Source: Kordia antarctica
GTDB taxonomy: Bacteria; Bacteroidota; Bacteroidia; Flavobacteriales; Flavobacteriaceae
Assembly (NCBI RefSeq): GCF_009901525.1
Contig: NZ_CP019288.1
Coordinates: forward strand, 2,695,501 to 2,759,500
Direction: 5' to 3'
DNA: 64,000 nucleotides
In this document: positions 43,689 to 52,992 of the stretch, one piece after another
Numbering within the stretch: position 1 is the stretch's first letter
Layout: every line of letters begins with the position of its first letter
Position numbers and translations under genes: made by a program
The notes under the pieces: model-generated
What the model was told of the DNA's origin: nothing
The model's database searches: none
What the model saw: the letters and a program-made list of their open reading frames with translations, nothing else

Positions 43689-45053
43689 CTATCTTTTTCC
43701 TGCTCCAACTACATCAGTTCCCATGTAGCTTTGTACAGTTCTAAATCCGATATAACTTCTTGCGGAATCTCTGTATTCAAAATCTCTTGTACTTACTTGT
43801 AAGAAGTACTCAACATCTTTCCATGATCCACCGCGAATTACTTTACGAGCGTTTAGTGTATCATTTACGTTTGGACTCATTGTAGACATGTATTCGTATG
43901 AACTAGGATCGTAAGACGATGCTGTCCATTCTGCTACGTTACCAGCCATATTGTATAGGTTAAAATCATTTGGTTCGTACGCATCAACTTCTACGGTATA
44001 TAAAGCTTGATCTGCTGCATAGTTTCCTCTTAATGGCTTAAAGTTCGCCAAGAAACATCCTCTGTCATTCATTGTGTAAGGTCCACCCCAAGGATATGTA
44101 GCTCCTTCGAGTCCACCTCTAGCGGCATATTCCCATTCTGCTTCTGAAGGCAATCTGAACCTATTTACTTGATGACGTTTTCTTTCACGTCTGTAGATAT
44201 TCTTTTTTAATGTTCTCCATTCACAGAAAGCTTTTGCTTGTTTCCAAGTTACACCAACTACAGGATAGTCATTGTATGCATCATGCCAAAAGTAGTCATT
44301 ATGCATTGGCTCGTTGTACGAGTATTCGAAGTCTCTAATCCAAACAGTTGTATCAGGATAGATTTCTAGATTTTCTCTTTTGATGAATTCCGTACGCTTT
44401 AAACCTTTGTTTTTAGCTGCACTCTCAATATCCATCCATGTATACTGGAATCTTACCTTTGTCCAGTTAATTGTACGCTGTCCATTGTATGATTCTGCTT
44501 CTGGAATTAACATAGAATCCATTACCTCAGCATAGAACTCATCTGGAATTTCAGACATGTCCCAAATCAACTCTTCATCGAGATTTAGTCGTCTACCTTC
44601 ATAACCTGTAACTCCAAGACCTACATAGTTATCAAGATTATATTTTTGCCACTGTGTTTGATTTGCAGTATCTACATCTTTGAATGCAAATTTTGCAATA
44701 CCATCGTCAGCAGGATCTGTTTTCCCTTCTTCATCAGCTAGAATAGCTAATTTTGTTCTGATAATGGAATCTCTTACCCAATACACAAATTCTCTGTATT
44801 CACTATTAGTGATTTCAGTTTCGTCCATGTAAAACGAAGGTACTGTAACGGTTTTAGTAGGTGCGTTTTTGGTCTGAGCAATGTCATCATCGGATTTACC
44901 CATGATGAAGGATCCGCCTGGAACTAGCGTCATACCATAAGGCTTTTCAGGATGCCATTTTTTACCTTTGACACCGACTAGCTCACCTCGATCTTTAGAG
45001 CCACAGCTATAAAGAAATGCTAAAACGGCTGCTAATACAACAATCTTTTTCAT
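43689..45053 (-). CDS. gldK: GldK, type IX secretion outer-membrane ring lipoprotein
   Basis: The 454-aa lipoprotein has Cys at 17 (LAFLYSCGSKDRG). The formylglycine-generating-enzyme (sulfatase-modifying factor) fold includes GMTLVPGGSFIMGKSDDD (about 39-56), RLPSEAEWEYAARGG (about 303-317), AGNVAEWTASSYDP and ending GFRTV. As in other GldK proteins the fold is structural rather than catalytic. First gene of the operon; the upstream gap to the arginase-fold gene is about 150 nt. Confidence 0.96.
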   Translation of the reverse strand: MKKIVVLAAVLAFLYSCGSKDRGELVGVKGKKWHPEKPYGMTLVPGGSFIMGKSDDDIAQTKNAPTKTVTVPSFYMDETEITNSEYREFVYWVRDSIIRTKLAILADEEGKTDPADDGIAKFAFKDVDTANQTQWQKYNLDNYVGLGVTGYEGRRLNLDEELIWDMSEIPDEFYAEVMDSMLIPEAESYNGQRTINWTKVRFQYTWMDIESAAKNKGLKRTEFIKRENLEIYPDTTVWIRDFEYSYNEPMHNDYFWHDAYNDYPVVGVTWKQAKAFCEWRTLKKNIYRRERKRHQVNRFRLPSEAEWEYAARGGLEGATYPWGGPYTMNDRGCFLANFKPLRGNYAADQALYTVEVDAYEPNDFNLYNMAGNVAEWTASSYDPSSYEYMSTMSPNVNDTLNARKVIRGGSWKDVEYFLQVSTRDFEYRDSARSYIGFRTVQSYMGTDVVGAGKR

Positions 45054-45204
45054 ACGGAATTATTGAGGTTAATACGTTTTTTATAGATTTTAAGGGCGTA
45101 AACCTATCTATTTATTTTTAAAAAAACAATTTTTTGTTCTAAAAACTAATAGTTTAGAATTGCTTTTTTTAAATATAATTTTAAGGTTTTCTTAACACGC
45201 TTCT

Positions 45205-46374
45205 TTAATTAATACTTTTTTTATACGCCATCCACCATCTTTCAGGGATAATTTGATTGCAAGCATTCAAATAATCTTGGTGTGTGCAAGGTAATAACGT
45301 ATGTCTTTTTAATTTATTATTCAAACTTGAAATAAATGGTATTTCTATCCACCATCTTTCCGTCTTGTTACTTTTGTAAAAAATCATCTCTTCTACATCA
45401 CTGGGCACAATATACTTCAAATAATCATCTTTTGATGCAAATGGATAATCATTAACACGATAATTTACACCTTCCATAAAATACCAAATCATTTGCGCCA
45501 CTAACATCGCAGTAATTTCTTCATCTTTTGAATTTTTATATTCAAAGATTCCAAAGGAAGATACTTTGTCGCTAATTCCCGCATACCGACTGATAGCACA
45601 GATTTCTTTCCCATCTAATCCGTTGGGCGATGTGTTTTGATTTCCGCTTACTTCAGATGCTTTTACAGCTGATAAATCAATTCCAACAATATCAGCATCA
45701 CGCGTAATTGGTTCAACAATACTAATGTCGTTTGATACTTTTCCTAAACGATAGGTATCAAAAAATAATTTTCGCATTAAATCTATTTCTTCTTGCGAAT
45801 TGAAATAGGTTTGATAACCAATGTTACTGTAATTAAACAGATTGTGCGGTGCTTCCATGATAATTTTTCCCATGTACGAATGATTACTTACCGCATGGTT
45901 GACAACTCCGAAATCGAATTTACTGTCAACATTTACGACGTTTACCATTTGCTCCAACTTGTCATACGCTCTGTACATTGCGTACATTAAGTCTTGACTT
46001 CCGCCAATAATGATAGGAATGATATTATTTTTGAGTAACGGCTCCATAATCGCCTTTAAAGCCGCATATGTATCTTCTACCGATGCTCCTTTGTGTAAAT
46101 TTCCAAGATCTACAGTTTTATGCTGCCAGTTTCCTGGAAATAGACTGTATAATGCTTTTCTAATTTCTAATAGATTGAGTTTTTCGCCCAAATAATTGAT
46201 ATCGCTACGATTTTCCAATACAGCAATGATTGCAAATTTTGCAGTCATCACATGTTCAGGAATTCCATTTTTAGATGTGTGAATGTCTATTTGATTTCCT
46301 AATGCCTGTTGGGATAGTAATTCATTATGAGCCATCAATACATCATTGACAGGCGATAAAAATTCAAACTCCAT
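45205..46374 (-). CDS. Arginase-fold protein with lost metal ligands (formimidoylglutamase-like)
   Basis: The 389-aa protein has the arginase/ureohydrolase fold: NIIPIIIGGSQDLMYAMYRA aligns with the GGDHS strand, VVNVDSKFDFG with DAHxD, and DIVGIDLSAVKASE with SxDxDxxDP. In each the Mn ligands are replaced (GGSQD for GGDHS, VDSKFD for DAHxD, DLSAV for DxDxxD). Hydrolase activity by the usual mechanism is not expected. It is directly downstream of topA (sharing one base at 46374) and next to gldK. It may be a conserved structural or binding protein in the Bacteroidota. Confidence 0.72.
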   Translation of the reverse strand: MEFEFLSPVNDVLMAHNELLSQQALGNQIDIHTSKNGIPEHVMTAKFAIIAVLENRSDINYLGEKLNLLEIRKALYSLFPGNWQHKTVDLGNLHKGASVEDTYAALKAIMEPLLKNNIIPIIIGGSQDLMYAMYRAYDKLEQMVNVVNVDSKFDFGVVNHAVSNHSYMGKIIMEAPHNLFNYSNIGYQTYFNSQEEIDLMRKLFFDTYRLGKVSNDISIVEPITRDADIVGIDLSAVKASEVSGNQNTSPNGLDGKEICAISRYAGISDKVSSFGIFEYKNSKDEEITAMLVAQMIWYFMEGVNYRVNDYPFASKDDYLKYIVPSDVEEMIFYKSNKTERWWIEIPFISSLNNKLKRHTLLPCTHQDYLNACNQIIPERWWMAYKKSIN

Positions 46375-48881
46375 TATTTTTTCGCTTTTGGTTTCGCTTT
46401 CGCTTTTGCCTTTGGTTTCGCTTTTGCTTTTTTCTTAGGAGTTTTCTCTTCAATCATCTTCTGAACTTCTTCCAACGTCAGTTTTGAAGCATCAACCGTT
46501 TTTGGAAGTTCTATTTTTATTTTTCCTTTAAGAACATTGCTTCTTCCCCAACGTGCTTTTTCAACGCGGATTCCTTCTTCTTCCCAATTATGAATGACTT
46601 TGTCTATTTCTTTTTGCTTCTTCTCTTCTATTAATTGCTCAATATCTTCTTGCGAAAGATTATCAAAGTCATATTTTTTATTCACATTAATGAAAATTCC
46701 ATTCCATTTTAGGAAAGGACCAAAACGCCCAACTCCTTTGGTTACGTCATGAGTATCATATTGAGCAATTGGCGCATCTGCTAGTTCACGTGCTTTAATT
46801 AACTCTAAAGCTCTGTCCATTTCCACACTTAAAGGATCTTCTCCTTTATCAAGAGAAATAAATTTTTTACCCAATTTCACATACGGACCAAAACGTCCAT
46901 TGTTTACCTCAACAGTTTCGCCTTTGTATTCTCCAAGTGCTTTTGGCAACTGAAATAAATCCATTGCCTCTTCAAAAGTGATGGTGTTTAGTTGTTGATC
47001 TGGACTCAGACTTGCAAATTTAGGCTTGTCTTCATCGTCAACGGTTCCAACTTGAACCATCGGTCCAAATTTACCCAAACGCACACTTACTTGTTTTCCG
47101 CTTTCAGGATCTTTTCCTAAAATTCGTTCACCTGATTCACGTTCTGCATTTTCTTTTACGTCTTCTACTTTTGGATGAAAGTCATTATAGAAGTTTTTCA
47201 TCATCACTTTCCATTCTTCTTTTCCTTCCGCAATATTATCAAAGTCTTGCTCTACTTTTGCAGTAAAGTTGTAATCTAATATCGAAGCGAAATTTTTCAC
47301 CAAGAAATCATTTACAATCATTCCAATATCCGTTGGCACTAACTTTCCTTTGTCTGAACCTACTTTCTCCGTGAGTTCTTTTTCAATGATTTTATCACCT
47401 TCTAATGTTAGTTGCTCGTATTTTCTTTCTACTCCATCAACAGTTCCTTTGTCAACATACCCTCTGTTTTGAATCGTAGAAATGGTTGGCGCGTATGTTG
47501 ACGGTCTTCCAATTCCTAGTTCTTCTAGTTGCTTTACTAAAGATGCTTCCGTAAATCTGTATGGCGCTTGTGTGTAACGTTGTGTCGCCGAAATGTATTC
47601 ATTGGCAAGTTGCTCACCAACTTTTAACGTTGGCAACATTCCGTCTTGCTCTTCTTCGTCATCATCTTTTCCTTCAAGATATACTTTTAGGAAACCTTCA
47701 AATTTTAATACTTCACCGTTTGCAGTAAAACGTTCGCCATGTGTATCTGCTTCAATTTTTGCGTTGGTACGTTCTAATTGCGCATCGCTCATTTGAGAAG
47801 CTACAGTACGTTTCCAGATGAGTTCATATAAACGAACTTGATCGTATTCAGCTTGTACCGAATGGTTTTCCATAATGGTAGGTCTGATTGCCTCGTGCGC
47901 TTCTTGTGCGCCTTTTGATTTACTTTTATAGTTTCTTGGCTTGCTGTATTCTTTTCCATAAGCACGAGTGATTTCTGCTTCCGCTGCGCTTTTTGCATCG
48001 TTAGACAAGTTTACACTATCCGTTCTCATGTATGTTATATACCCAGCTTCATATAAACGCTGTGCCAAGGTCATTGTTTTACTTACAGAGAAATATAGCT
48101 TTCGCGATGCTTCTTGTTGTAAGGTTGATGTGGTAAATGGCGCTGCTGGCGATTTTTTTGCTGGTTTTGTTTCTAAATTGGCAATTTTGAAGTTGGCGCC
48201 AACATTTTTAGCTAAGAAATCTTTTGCTGCTTTGTGTGTTGGAAATGTTTTATTGAGTCTGGCTTTGAATTTTTTTCCTTCTGAGTTTAGGAATTCGGCA
48301 GCTACTTTGAAAGTTGCTTGCGGATTGAATTCTTGAATACTACGTTCGCGCTCTACAATTAAACGAACCGAAACCGATTGTACTCTTCCTGCAGATAATC
48401 CGCCTTTTACTTTTCTCCAGAGTACTGGCGACAATTCATAACCTACTAATCTGTCTAAGATTCTTCGGGCTTGTTGTGCATTTACTAAGTTATAATCAAT
48501 ATCTCTTGGATTTTCGATTGCTTTTAGAATGGCAGTTTTGGTAATTTCGTGAAATACAATTCGCTTTGTACGTTCTGGCGTAAGCTTTAATGTTTCCGAT
48601 AAATGCCATGCAATTGCTTCTCCTTCTCGATCTTCATCACTAGCGAGCCAAACCATTTCTGCTTTCTTCGCTAAGTCTTTCAGTTTTTTTACAACTGCTT
48701 TTTTATCATCAGAGACTACATATTCTGGCTCAAAATCGCCATCAACATTTACACCTAATTCTTTGGAAGGTAAGTCAGCAATATGTCCAAAACTCGATTC
48801 TACTTTGAAATCTTTCCCAAGAAATTTCTCAATCGTTTTTGCTTTTGCAGGTGACTCAACAATTACCAGATTCTTTGCCAT
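46374..48881 (-). CDS. topA: DNA topoisomerase I
   Basis: The 835-aa protein has a Toprim domain (about 3-115; LVIVESPAKAKTIEKFLG and DEDREGEAIAWHL). The active-site Tyr lies in GYITYMRTDSVNLS (about 285). The C-terminal TopRIM repeat region (KFGPMVQVG, RFGPYVKLG, RFGPFLKWN) replaces zinc fingers. The last ~25 residues are a Lys/Ala/Pro repeat (KAKPKAKAK type) for DNA binding. Relaxes negative supercoils. The -7 box is at 48901-48908. Confidence 0.97.
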   Translation of the reverse strand: MAKNLVIVESPAKAKTIEKFLGKDFKVESSFGHIADLPSKELGVNVDGDFEPEYVVSDDKKAVVKKLKDLAKKAEMVWLASDEDREGEAIAWHLSETLKLTPERTKRIVFHEITKTAILKAIENPRDIDYNLVNAQQARRILDRLVGYELSPVLWRKVKGGLSAGRVQSVSVRLIVERERSIQEFNPQATFKVAAEFLNSEGKKFKARLNKTFPTHKAAKDFLAKNVGANFKIANLETKPAKKSPAAPFTTSTLQQEASRKLYFSVSKTMTLAQRLYEAGYITYMRTDSVNLSNDAKSAAEAEITRAYGKEYSKPRNYKSKSKGAQEAHEAIRPTIMENHSVQAEYDQVRLYELIWKRTVASQMSDAQLERTNAKIEADTHGERFTANGEVLKFEGFLKVYLEGKDDDEEEQDGMLPTLKVGEQLANEYISATQRYTQAPYRFTEASLVKQLEELGIGRPSTYAPTISTIQNRGYVDKGTVDGVERKYEQLTLEGDKIIEKELTEKVGSDKGKLVPTDIGMIVNDFLVKNFASILDYNFTAKVEQDFDNIAEGKEEWKVMMKNFYNDFHPKVEDVKENAERESGERILGKDPESGKQVSVRLGKFGPMVQVGTVDDEDKPKFASLSPDQQLNTITFEEAMDLFQLPKALGEYKGETVEVNNGRFGPYVKLGKKFISLDKGEDPLSVEMDRALELIKARELADAPIAQYDTHDVTKGVGRFGPFLKWNGIFINVNKKYDFDNLSQEDIEQLIEEKKQKEIDKVIHNWEEEGIRVEKARWGRSNVLKGKIKIELPKTVDASKLTLEEVQKMIEEKTPKKKAKAKPKAKAKAKPKAKK

Positions 48882-48900
48882 ATATGATTTTTTCAGAGTA

Positions 48901-48908
48901 CAAAAGTA
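48901..48908 (-). promoter_or_regulatory. Bacteroidota -7 box of topA
   Basis: Read on the minus strand, TACTTTTG fits TAnnTTTG, 20 nt before the topA start. Confidence 0.5.
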
Positions 48909-48986
48909 TATAGATTTTTAATTATTGACACATTTTTTTTGTGTTTATACTTTTTGCACACTTAGAATGAATCACTTTTTAAGGGT

Positions 48987-50072
48987 TTAGAAATCATATT
49001 TTACACCAATTGTAAATCCTCCAAACCTCTTATTTCCGAGGTAGTTTATATACGGAGAAAATTCATATTTAAAAACGAGTCCAATTTTCTTGTAGTTCAA
49101 TGTAGTGGCTAATCCGTAATTAATTTTTCGTTCAAAAAAGTTCGCTATTTTGCTGTCAAAAATTTTATTGTTTGGAGCGTAAAACTCATACCCAATATAT
49201 GCGCCAGCTTCTACTCCGTAATTTCCAAACCTTTTTTCTAAACTTGTGAGCAAATTTAGACTCAATTCACCTCTATTGAAACTGCCAGCATCGTTTTTGA
49301 AGCGTAAATTCCGAAATTGAACGGAAGCTCCATAGTTGAGATAATAGTTGTTTTTTAACTTTTTTTCTTCCGTGTACGATACTTCAATTACATACGATTT
49401 GAAGAATTCGTAATCGTTTGGCTTAAAAAATCCGTTGAGTCCTATCATTAAATCTAAGTTTTCATAGACTTTTTCTGCTTTGGCTTTTTTAGATCGTTTT
49501 TTACGTTTCCTTTTGAGTGTTTCAGGTGTTATTAATTCCCAAGGAGTTAATTTTACTCCAGCGGCTTCTAAAAGAAATTCTTCTTCTGTGTTTTCTAAGG
49601 TTGTGTTTGAAAATGAAATTGAACTCGAAATTGAAGTTGTGTTTGTATTTTTAGCAGTTTGATACTGATTTTTTTGTGTGGTAGTTTGTGTTCCTGCAGT
49701 GTTTGTTCCAGCTTGACTGGCATCTTTATCCGAAATCGAAGTTGAAGTTGAAGTTGAAAGTGAATCTGAAAGTGAACTCGAATTTGAGTCCGTATTTTTA
49801 TGTTGGTTTGAATTGTTATTGTTTCCAGATTTGAATTGCTCCAAATTTTTATTCGTTACTGAATTGCTATCTATTTCAGAGTTAAAATTGATTGCTTGAT
49901 AGATTCCAAACGAACATATCAACGCAAATAGCAAAAAGAATACGAGAAATTTTTTCCGTTTTGCACGCTTCATTTTTTGCTGAATAATATTCCAACCATC
50001 CGCTGAAGGAACTGCTGTACGATTTGAAAGCTCGCTTTGGGCAAGCGCATCTATGTAATCAAAGTCTTCCAT
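48987..50072 (-). CDS. Anti-sigma-like, envelope-spanning protein with C-terminal beta-barrel
   Basis: The 361-aa protein has a cytoplasmic N-terminus (about 1-38) with the pattern PSADGWNIIQQKMKRAKRKK, like Bacteroidota anti-sigma-type proteins (xPxxxAWxxIxxxL...KKRK). One membrane helix (about 42-61) and a Ser/Thr/Asn/Gln-rich linker (about 65-160) follow. A C-terminal region (about 200-361) of amphipathic beta strands ends in KYDF, typical of an outer-membrane barrel. It overlaps the ECF sigma factor gene by 14 nt, so the two are translated together. The product may tie an outer-membrane signal to the sigma factor. Confidence 0.65.
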   Translation of the reverse strand: MEDFDYIDALAQSELSNRTAVPSADGWNIIQQKMKRAKRKKFLVFFLLFALICSFGIYQAINFNSEIDSNSVTNKNLEQFKSGNNNNSNQHKNTDSNSSSLSDSLSTSTSTSISDKDASQAGTNTAGTQTTTQKNQYQTAKNTNTTSISSSISFSNTTLENTEEEFLLEAAGVKLTPWELITPETLKRKRKKRSKKAKAEKVYENLDLMIGLNGFFKPNDYEFFKSYVIEVSYTEEKKLKNNYYLNYGASVQFRNLRFKNDAGSFNRGELSLNLLTSLEKRFGNYGVEAGAYIGYEFYAPNNKIFDSKIANFFERKINYGLATTLNYKKIGLVFKYEFSPYINYLGNKRFGGFTIGVKYDF

Positions 50073-50655
50073 TGGATTGTTTTGTGGTTTGTAATTGGTC
50101 TTTTAAAATTGTGCGCGCTCTGAATAAACGTGTTTTGGAGGTTGCTTCTGGTATTTTTAGCAACGCTGCTATTTCTTTGTGTGTGTATCCTTCTATTGCA
50201 TATAGGTTGAAAACGAGTTTAAATTCCATCGGAAGTTGTTCAATGAGTCGTTGAATTTCCGACGTTTCTTCCATCGGTTTTTGGTAGGTTTTTTGCTTTT
50301 GTAGAATTTCCTCACTTTGAGAAGCAATACGGAATTTTTTCTTTCGCAGAAAAGATAAACTTTCGCGCACCATAATTTTACGAACCCAACCTTCAAAGCT
50401 TCCTTCTGATTTGTATTTTTTTATATTGAAAAAGACTTTTACAAAACCATTGTTCATAGCTTCTTCTGCAACTGTTTTATCGGAAATAAAGTTTTGACAC
50501 GCAGCCAACATTTTAGGCGCAAGAGCTTCATAAACTGCTTTTTGCGCTAGTTCATCGCCCTTGACTAAACCTTTTATGTTATGTGTTCCTGCGTGTGTGT
50601 TTTCCAAAAACGTTTGGTCTATTTGATTGTTTTGTATTTGAATTGCTCTTAACAA
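50059..50655 (-). CDS. ECF-type RNA polymerase sigma factor
   Basis: The 198-aa protein has sigma-70 region 2 (about 40-105; ALAPKMLAACQNFISDKTVAEEAMNNGFVKVFF) and region 4 (about 140-190; RLIEQLPMEFKLVFNLYAIEGYTHKEIAALLKIPE, with the helix-turn-helix). It overlaps the lipoprotein gene upstream by 7 nt and the anti-sigma-like gene downstream by 14 nt. It probably responds to an envelope signal. Confidence 0.93.
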   Translation of the reverse strand: MLRAIQIQNNQIDQTFLENTHAGTHNIKGLVKGDELAQKAVYEALAPKMLAACQNFISDKTVAEEAMNNGFVKVFFNIKKYKSEGSFEGWVRKIMVRESLSFLRKKKFRIASQSEEILQKQKTYQKPMEETSEIQRLIEQLPMEFKLVFNLYAIEGYTHKEIAALLKIPEATSKTRLFRARTILKDQLQTTKQSNGRL

Positions 50656-51710
50656 CTCGTCGATCTGATTGTAATTGGAATTATGAAAAACTCATCAATT
50701 GTCAAATAATACACACGTACATAGATTGTTTGTTCTGGCAACGTGTTTTGATACGAACTTTGCGATAGCGGATTTGTTTCCGTATCGGCGTCTGTTACTG
50801 TTTCGTAGAACGCAATGGTGTCATCTGTTGTTAATTCGGCTAAATCTTCGATTTGTAGAATGCAAGGTATGTAATCTTGAAATACAAATTCAGAAATTTC
50901 AGATCCAACTACGTCTTCGCATTCCGAAAAGATGAGTTGTGTACAGTAATTTTCTTCTTCACATTCTTGCGTCAGTGTAAATGATTCATTCGAGTTTGTA
51001 AACGTCATGATATTGTCTGGTAAGATTTGAGTTTTCCAATCAAAATTCCAATCGTCAGCCGTTATTCCTGGTTCATCAAAAGTAACATTGGTATGCAATT
51101 CGTCTTCAATGAAGTATACAATCCAAGTTCCTTCATGCAGTTCTCCGTTGTTGTAAAATTTGAAAGTTCCATCGTCAGCGACATCAAATACTGCATTTTC
51201 ATACGCATCTACCGTTTGATCGTCGTGACTTACAATCCAAACACATTCTTGTAATAGTTGGCGACAATTCCCTGCAATTTGATCTTGTTGCAAAGCAATA
51301 CAATCATCAATAGCGATTTTGAGTTCGTCTTTGTTTTGAATTAGAAATTCTTCTCCACTAGCTAGCGTACTTTGTATTGGAAAGCTGATTCCGATGCTGT
51401 TTCCCGCTGGAATATTTTCTAGTAATACACTAAATTGCGGATCGCTTGATACGACATGTTGATTTACTACCATGAGACTACTGTCAAATTCTAACATTGT
51501 AAATGAATACAAAAATTTGATACAGGTAATTTCGTCTTCATCGTCTGTTTTCGCCACACGCTCAATTAAACCGAATAATTCAGATTCTTGTTCAATTAGG
51601 TTTACAAGGTCTACAGTTCCAATTTCTTCATTATCATCTAAATCAGAACATGAAAATGATAAAAATCCTATAAGTGCGAGTAGTGTAGTTTTTAAAAGTT
51701 GTTTTTTCAT
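50649..51710 (-). CDS. Lipoprotein of unknown function upstream of the sigma factor
   Basis: The 353-aa protein has lipobox Cys at 21 (FLSFSCSDLDD). The mature part is acidic with repeated Cys (EITCIKFLY, CIALQQDQIAGNCRQLLQECVW, ECEEENYCTQLIFSECEDV) and lipocalin-like strands (DGTFKFYNNGELHEGTWIVYF, about 193-213). No family is recognised beyond that. It shares a 7-nt overlap with the sigma factor gene, so it is part of the same regulatory operon and may be the sensing component. Confidence 0.7.
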   Translation of the reverse strand: MKKQLLKTTLLALIGFLSFSCSDLDDNEEIGTVDLVNLIEQESELFGLIERVAKTDDEDEITCIKFLYSFTMLEFDSSLMVVNQHVVSSDPQFSVLLENIPAGNSIGISFPIQSTLASGEEFLIQNKDELKIAIDDCIALQQDQIAGNCRQLLQECVWIVSHDDQTVDAYENAVFDVADDGTFKFYNNGELHEGTWIVYFIEDELHTNVTFDEPGITADDWNFDWKTQILPDNIMTFTNSNESFTLTQECEEENYCTQLIFSECEDVVGSEISEFVFQDYIPCILQIEDLAELTTDDTIAFYETVTDADTETNPLSQSSYQNTLPEQTIYVRVYYLTIDEFFIIPITIRSTSC

Positions 51711-51779
51711 AATATGGTTTTGTTAACGGTTCTATATATATAGACGCGTGCAATTTTGAAAAGGTTCCCGAGAAAGCAT

Positions 51780-51813
51780 AAAAAAGCCTATCTTTTTGTG
51801 ATAGGCTTTTATA
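51780..51813 (-). terminator. Terminator of the membrane-protein gene
   Basis: AAAGCCTATC and GATAGGCTTT arms with a short loop and A/T tracts, about 20 nt after the stop at 51832. Confidence 0.8.
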
Positions 51814-51831
51814 GAGTATGTATTTTATGTA

Positions 51832-52614
51832 TTACTCTATTGTTTTCATTTCCATAGAATCGACTCTGTAATCATCATCAAAACCAATTACATGTTTGTA
51901 AACAAAGTATATTGGTAAGTAACTAAATGAAGCTGTAAAAAACACTCCTACTACACATAGTATTCCTCCAACAAGCGATGCCAAAAACCCTGAGACGATC
52001 ATTAGTGCAAATGTAATTCCCCACTTTTTAGTTCCTATTTTAAAACCAACGCTGATAATATCGCTTGCGCTTAATTCTGGATTGAACGTAAATATTAGTG
52101 TAAAGAAGGCAATTGGAATCATTACAAAATATACAGGGAAAAAACATAATAACATTGCAACAATAGAGATTCCGATAGAAGCCATTACTAAAAGTGCCAT
52201 TTTTCTAAAATATTTTCTTTTCAAATAATAAAAGTAATCATCAGAACCTACTTCATTGAAATCTTTAATTTTACAAATTCTATAAAAACCAGCGGATAAT
52301 GCCATTGTAAACACTCCTGCTCCAACGATTGCTAAAAGCATCAACCCAAAGATTAATACTAACATTGGTAACGCCATAACTGGTGCCGCTGATTCGCCCA
52401 TATAACTTGTTGTAAAAGCAAAAGAGCCTATGATTAATAGGATTGGTACTTGAAAAAGGATTATTAATAAAATTCCTAAAACTCCTTCCAATAAGATTTT
52501 TATAAAGCCTTGTAGCCAAACTTTCTTGAAAAGTTCAATAGATTCACTAAAGATATCTCCGAAGGATAAATATTTTGCATTTTCAATTTTTTCAATTAAT
52601 AAATTCTTATTCAT
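51832..52614 (-). CDS. Integral membrane protein, unknown
   Basis: The 260-aa protein has a short cytoplasmic N-terminus and five or six long hydrophobic segments (about 34-65, 75-108, 130-160, 165-180 and 200-235). Ala/Gly/Ser-rich helices and a YLKRKYFRKM basic loop recall DUF975/GDPD-membrane-type proteins. No enzymatic motif is visible. Monocistronic with its own terminator. Confidence 0.6.
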   Translation of the reverse strand: MNKNLLIEKIENAKYLSFGDIFSESIELFKKVWLQGFIKILLEGVLGILLIILFQVPILLIIGSFAFTTSYMGESAAPVMALPMLVLIFGLMLLAIVGAGVFTMALSAGFYRICKIKDFNEVGSDDYFYYLKRKYFRKMALLVMASIGISIVAMLLCFFPVYFVMIPIAFFTLIFTFNPELSASDIISVGFKIGTKKWGITFALMIVSGFLASLVGGILCVVGVFFTASFSYLPIYFVYKHVIGFDDDYRVDSMEMKTIE

Positions 52615-52784
52615 GAGTATTTTGGTTAGTTAGTTGAATAACAAAAATAGAAGAATTATTGTAAGTCTTGTAAATTGATTGCAAAAGTTCATCAACTTTT
52701 TAGTATAGCATGATTATTTATAAAAAACCACCTTTAAGAATTTCCAAGGATATTTTAAATTAAAAACTTAATTTTCTACTTCTT

Positions 52785-52985
52785 ATTTTCGTTTTCTTTG
52801 CTCGCACAAAGAATACTGAATCAAGTTCAGCACAGGCTTCAACAAAAGAAAGTGCGTTTTTCCAGAGGTGTTTTTAGTTTTTTCTCTGAAAAACTAAAAC
52901 CGCATTCATTTTTCTAAATTTTCTCCAAGGCTTCGAAAATTCTTAACGAAAAATGTCTACTACACTTCGGAAAAAGAATTCGTTA
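52785..52985 (-). repeat. 3'-UTR-associated dispersed repeat, copy C
   Basis: It is almost identical to copy A (23471-23665). It begins 8 nt after the stop codon of the LVIVD lipoprotein gene and has the same orientation relative to its gene as the other two. Confidence 0.85.
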
Positions 52986-52992
52986 CATAATT

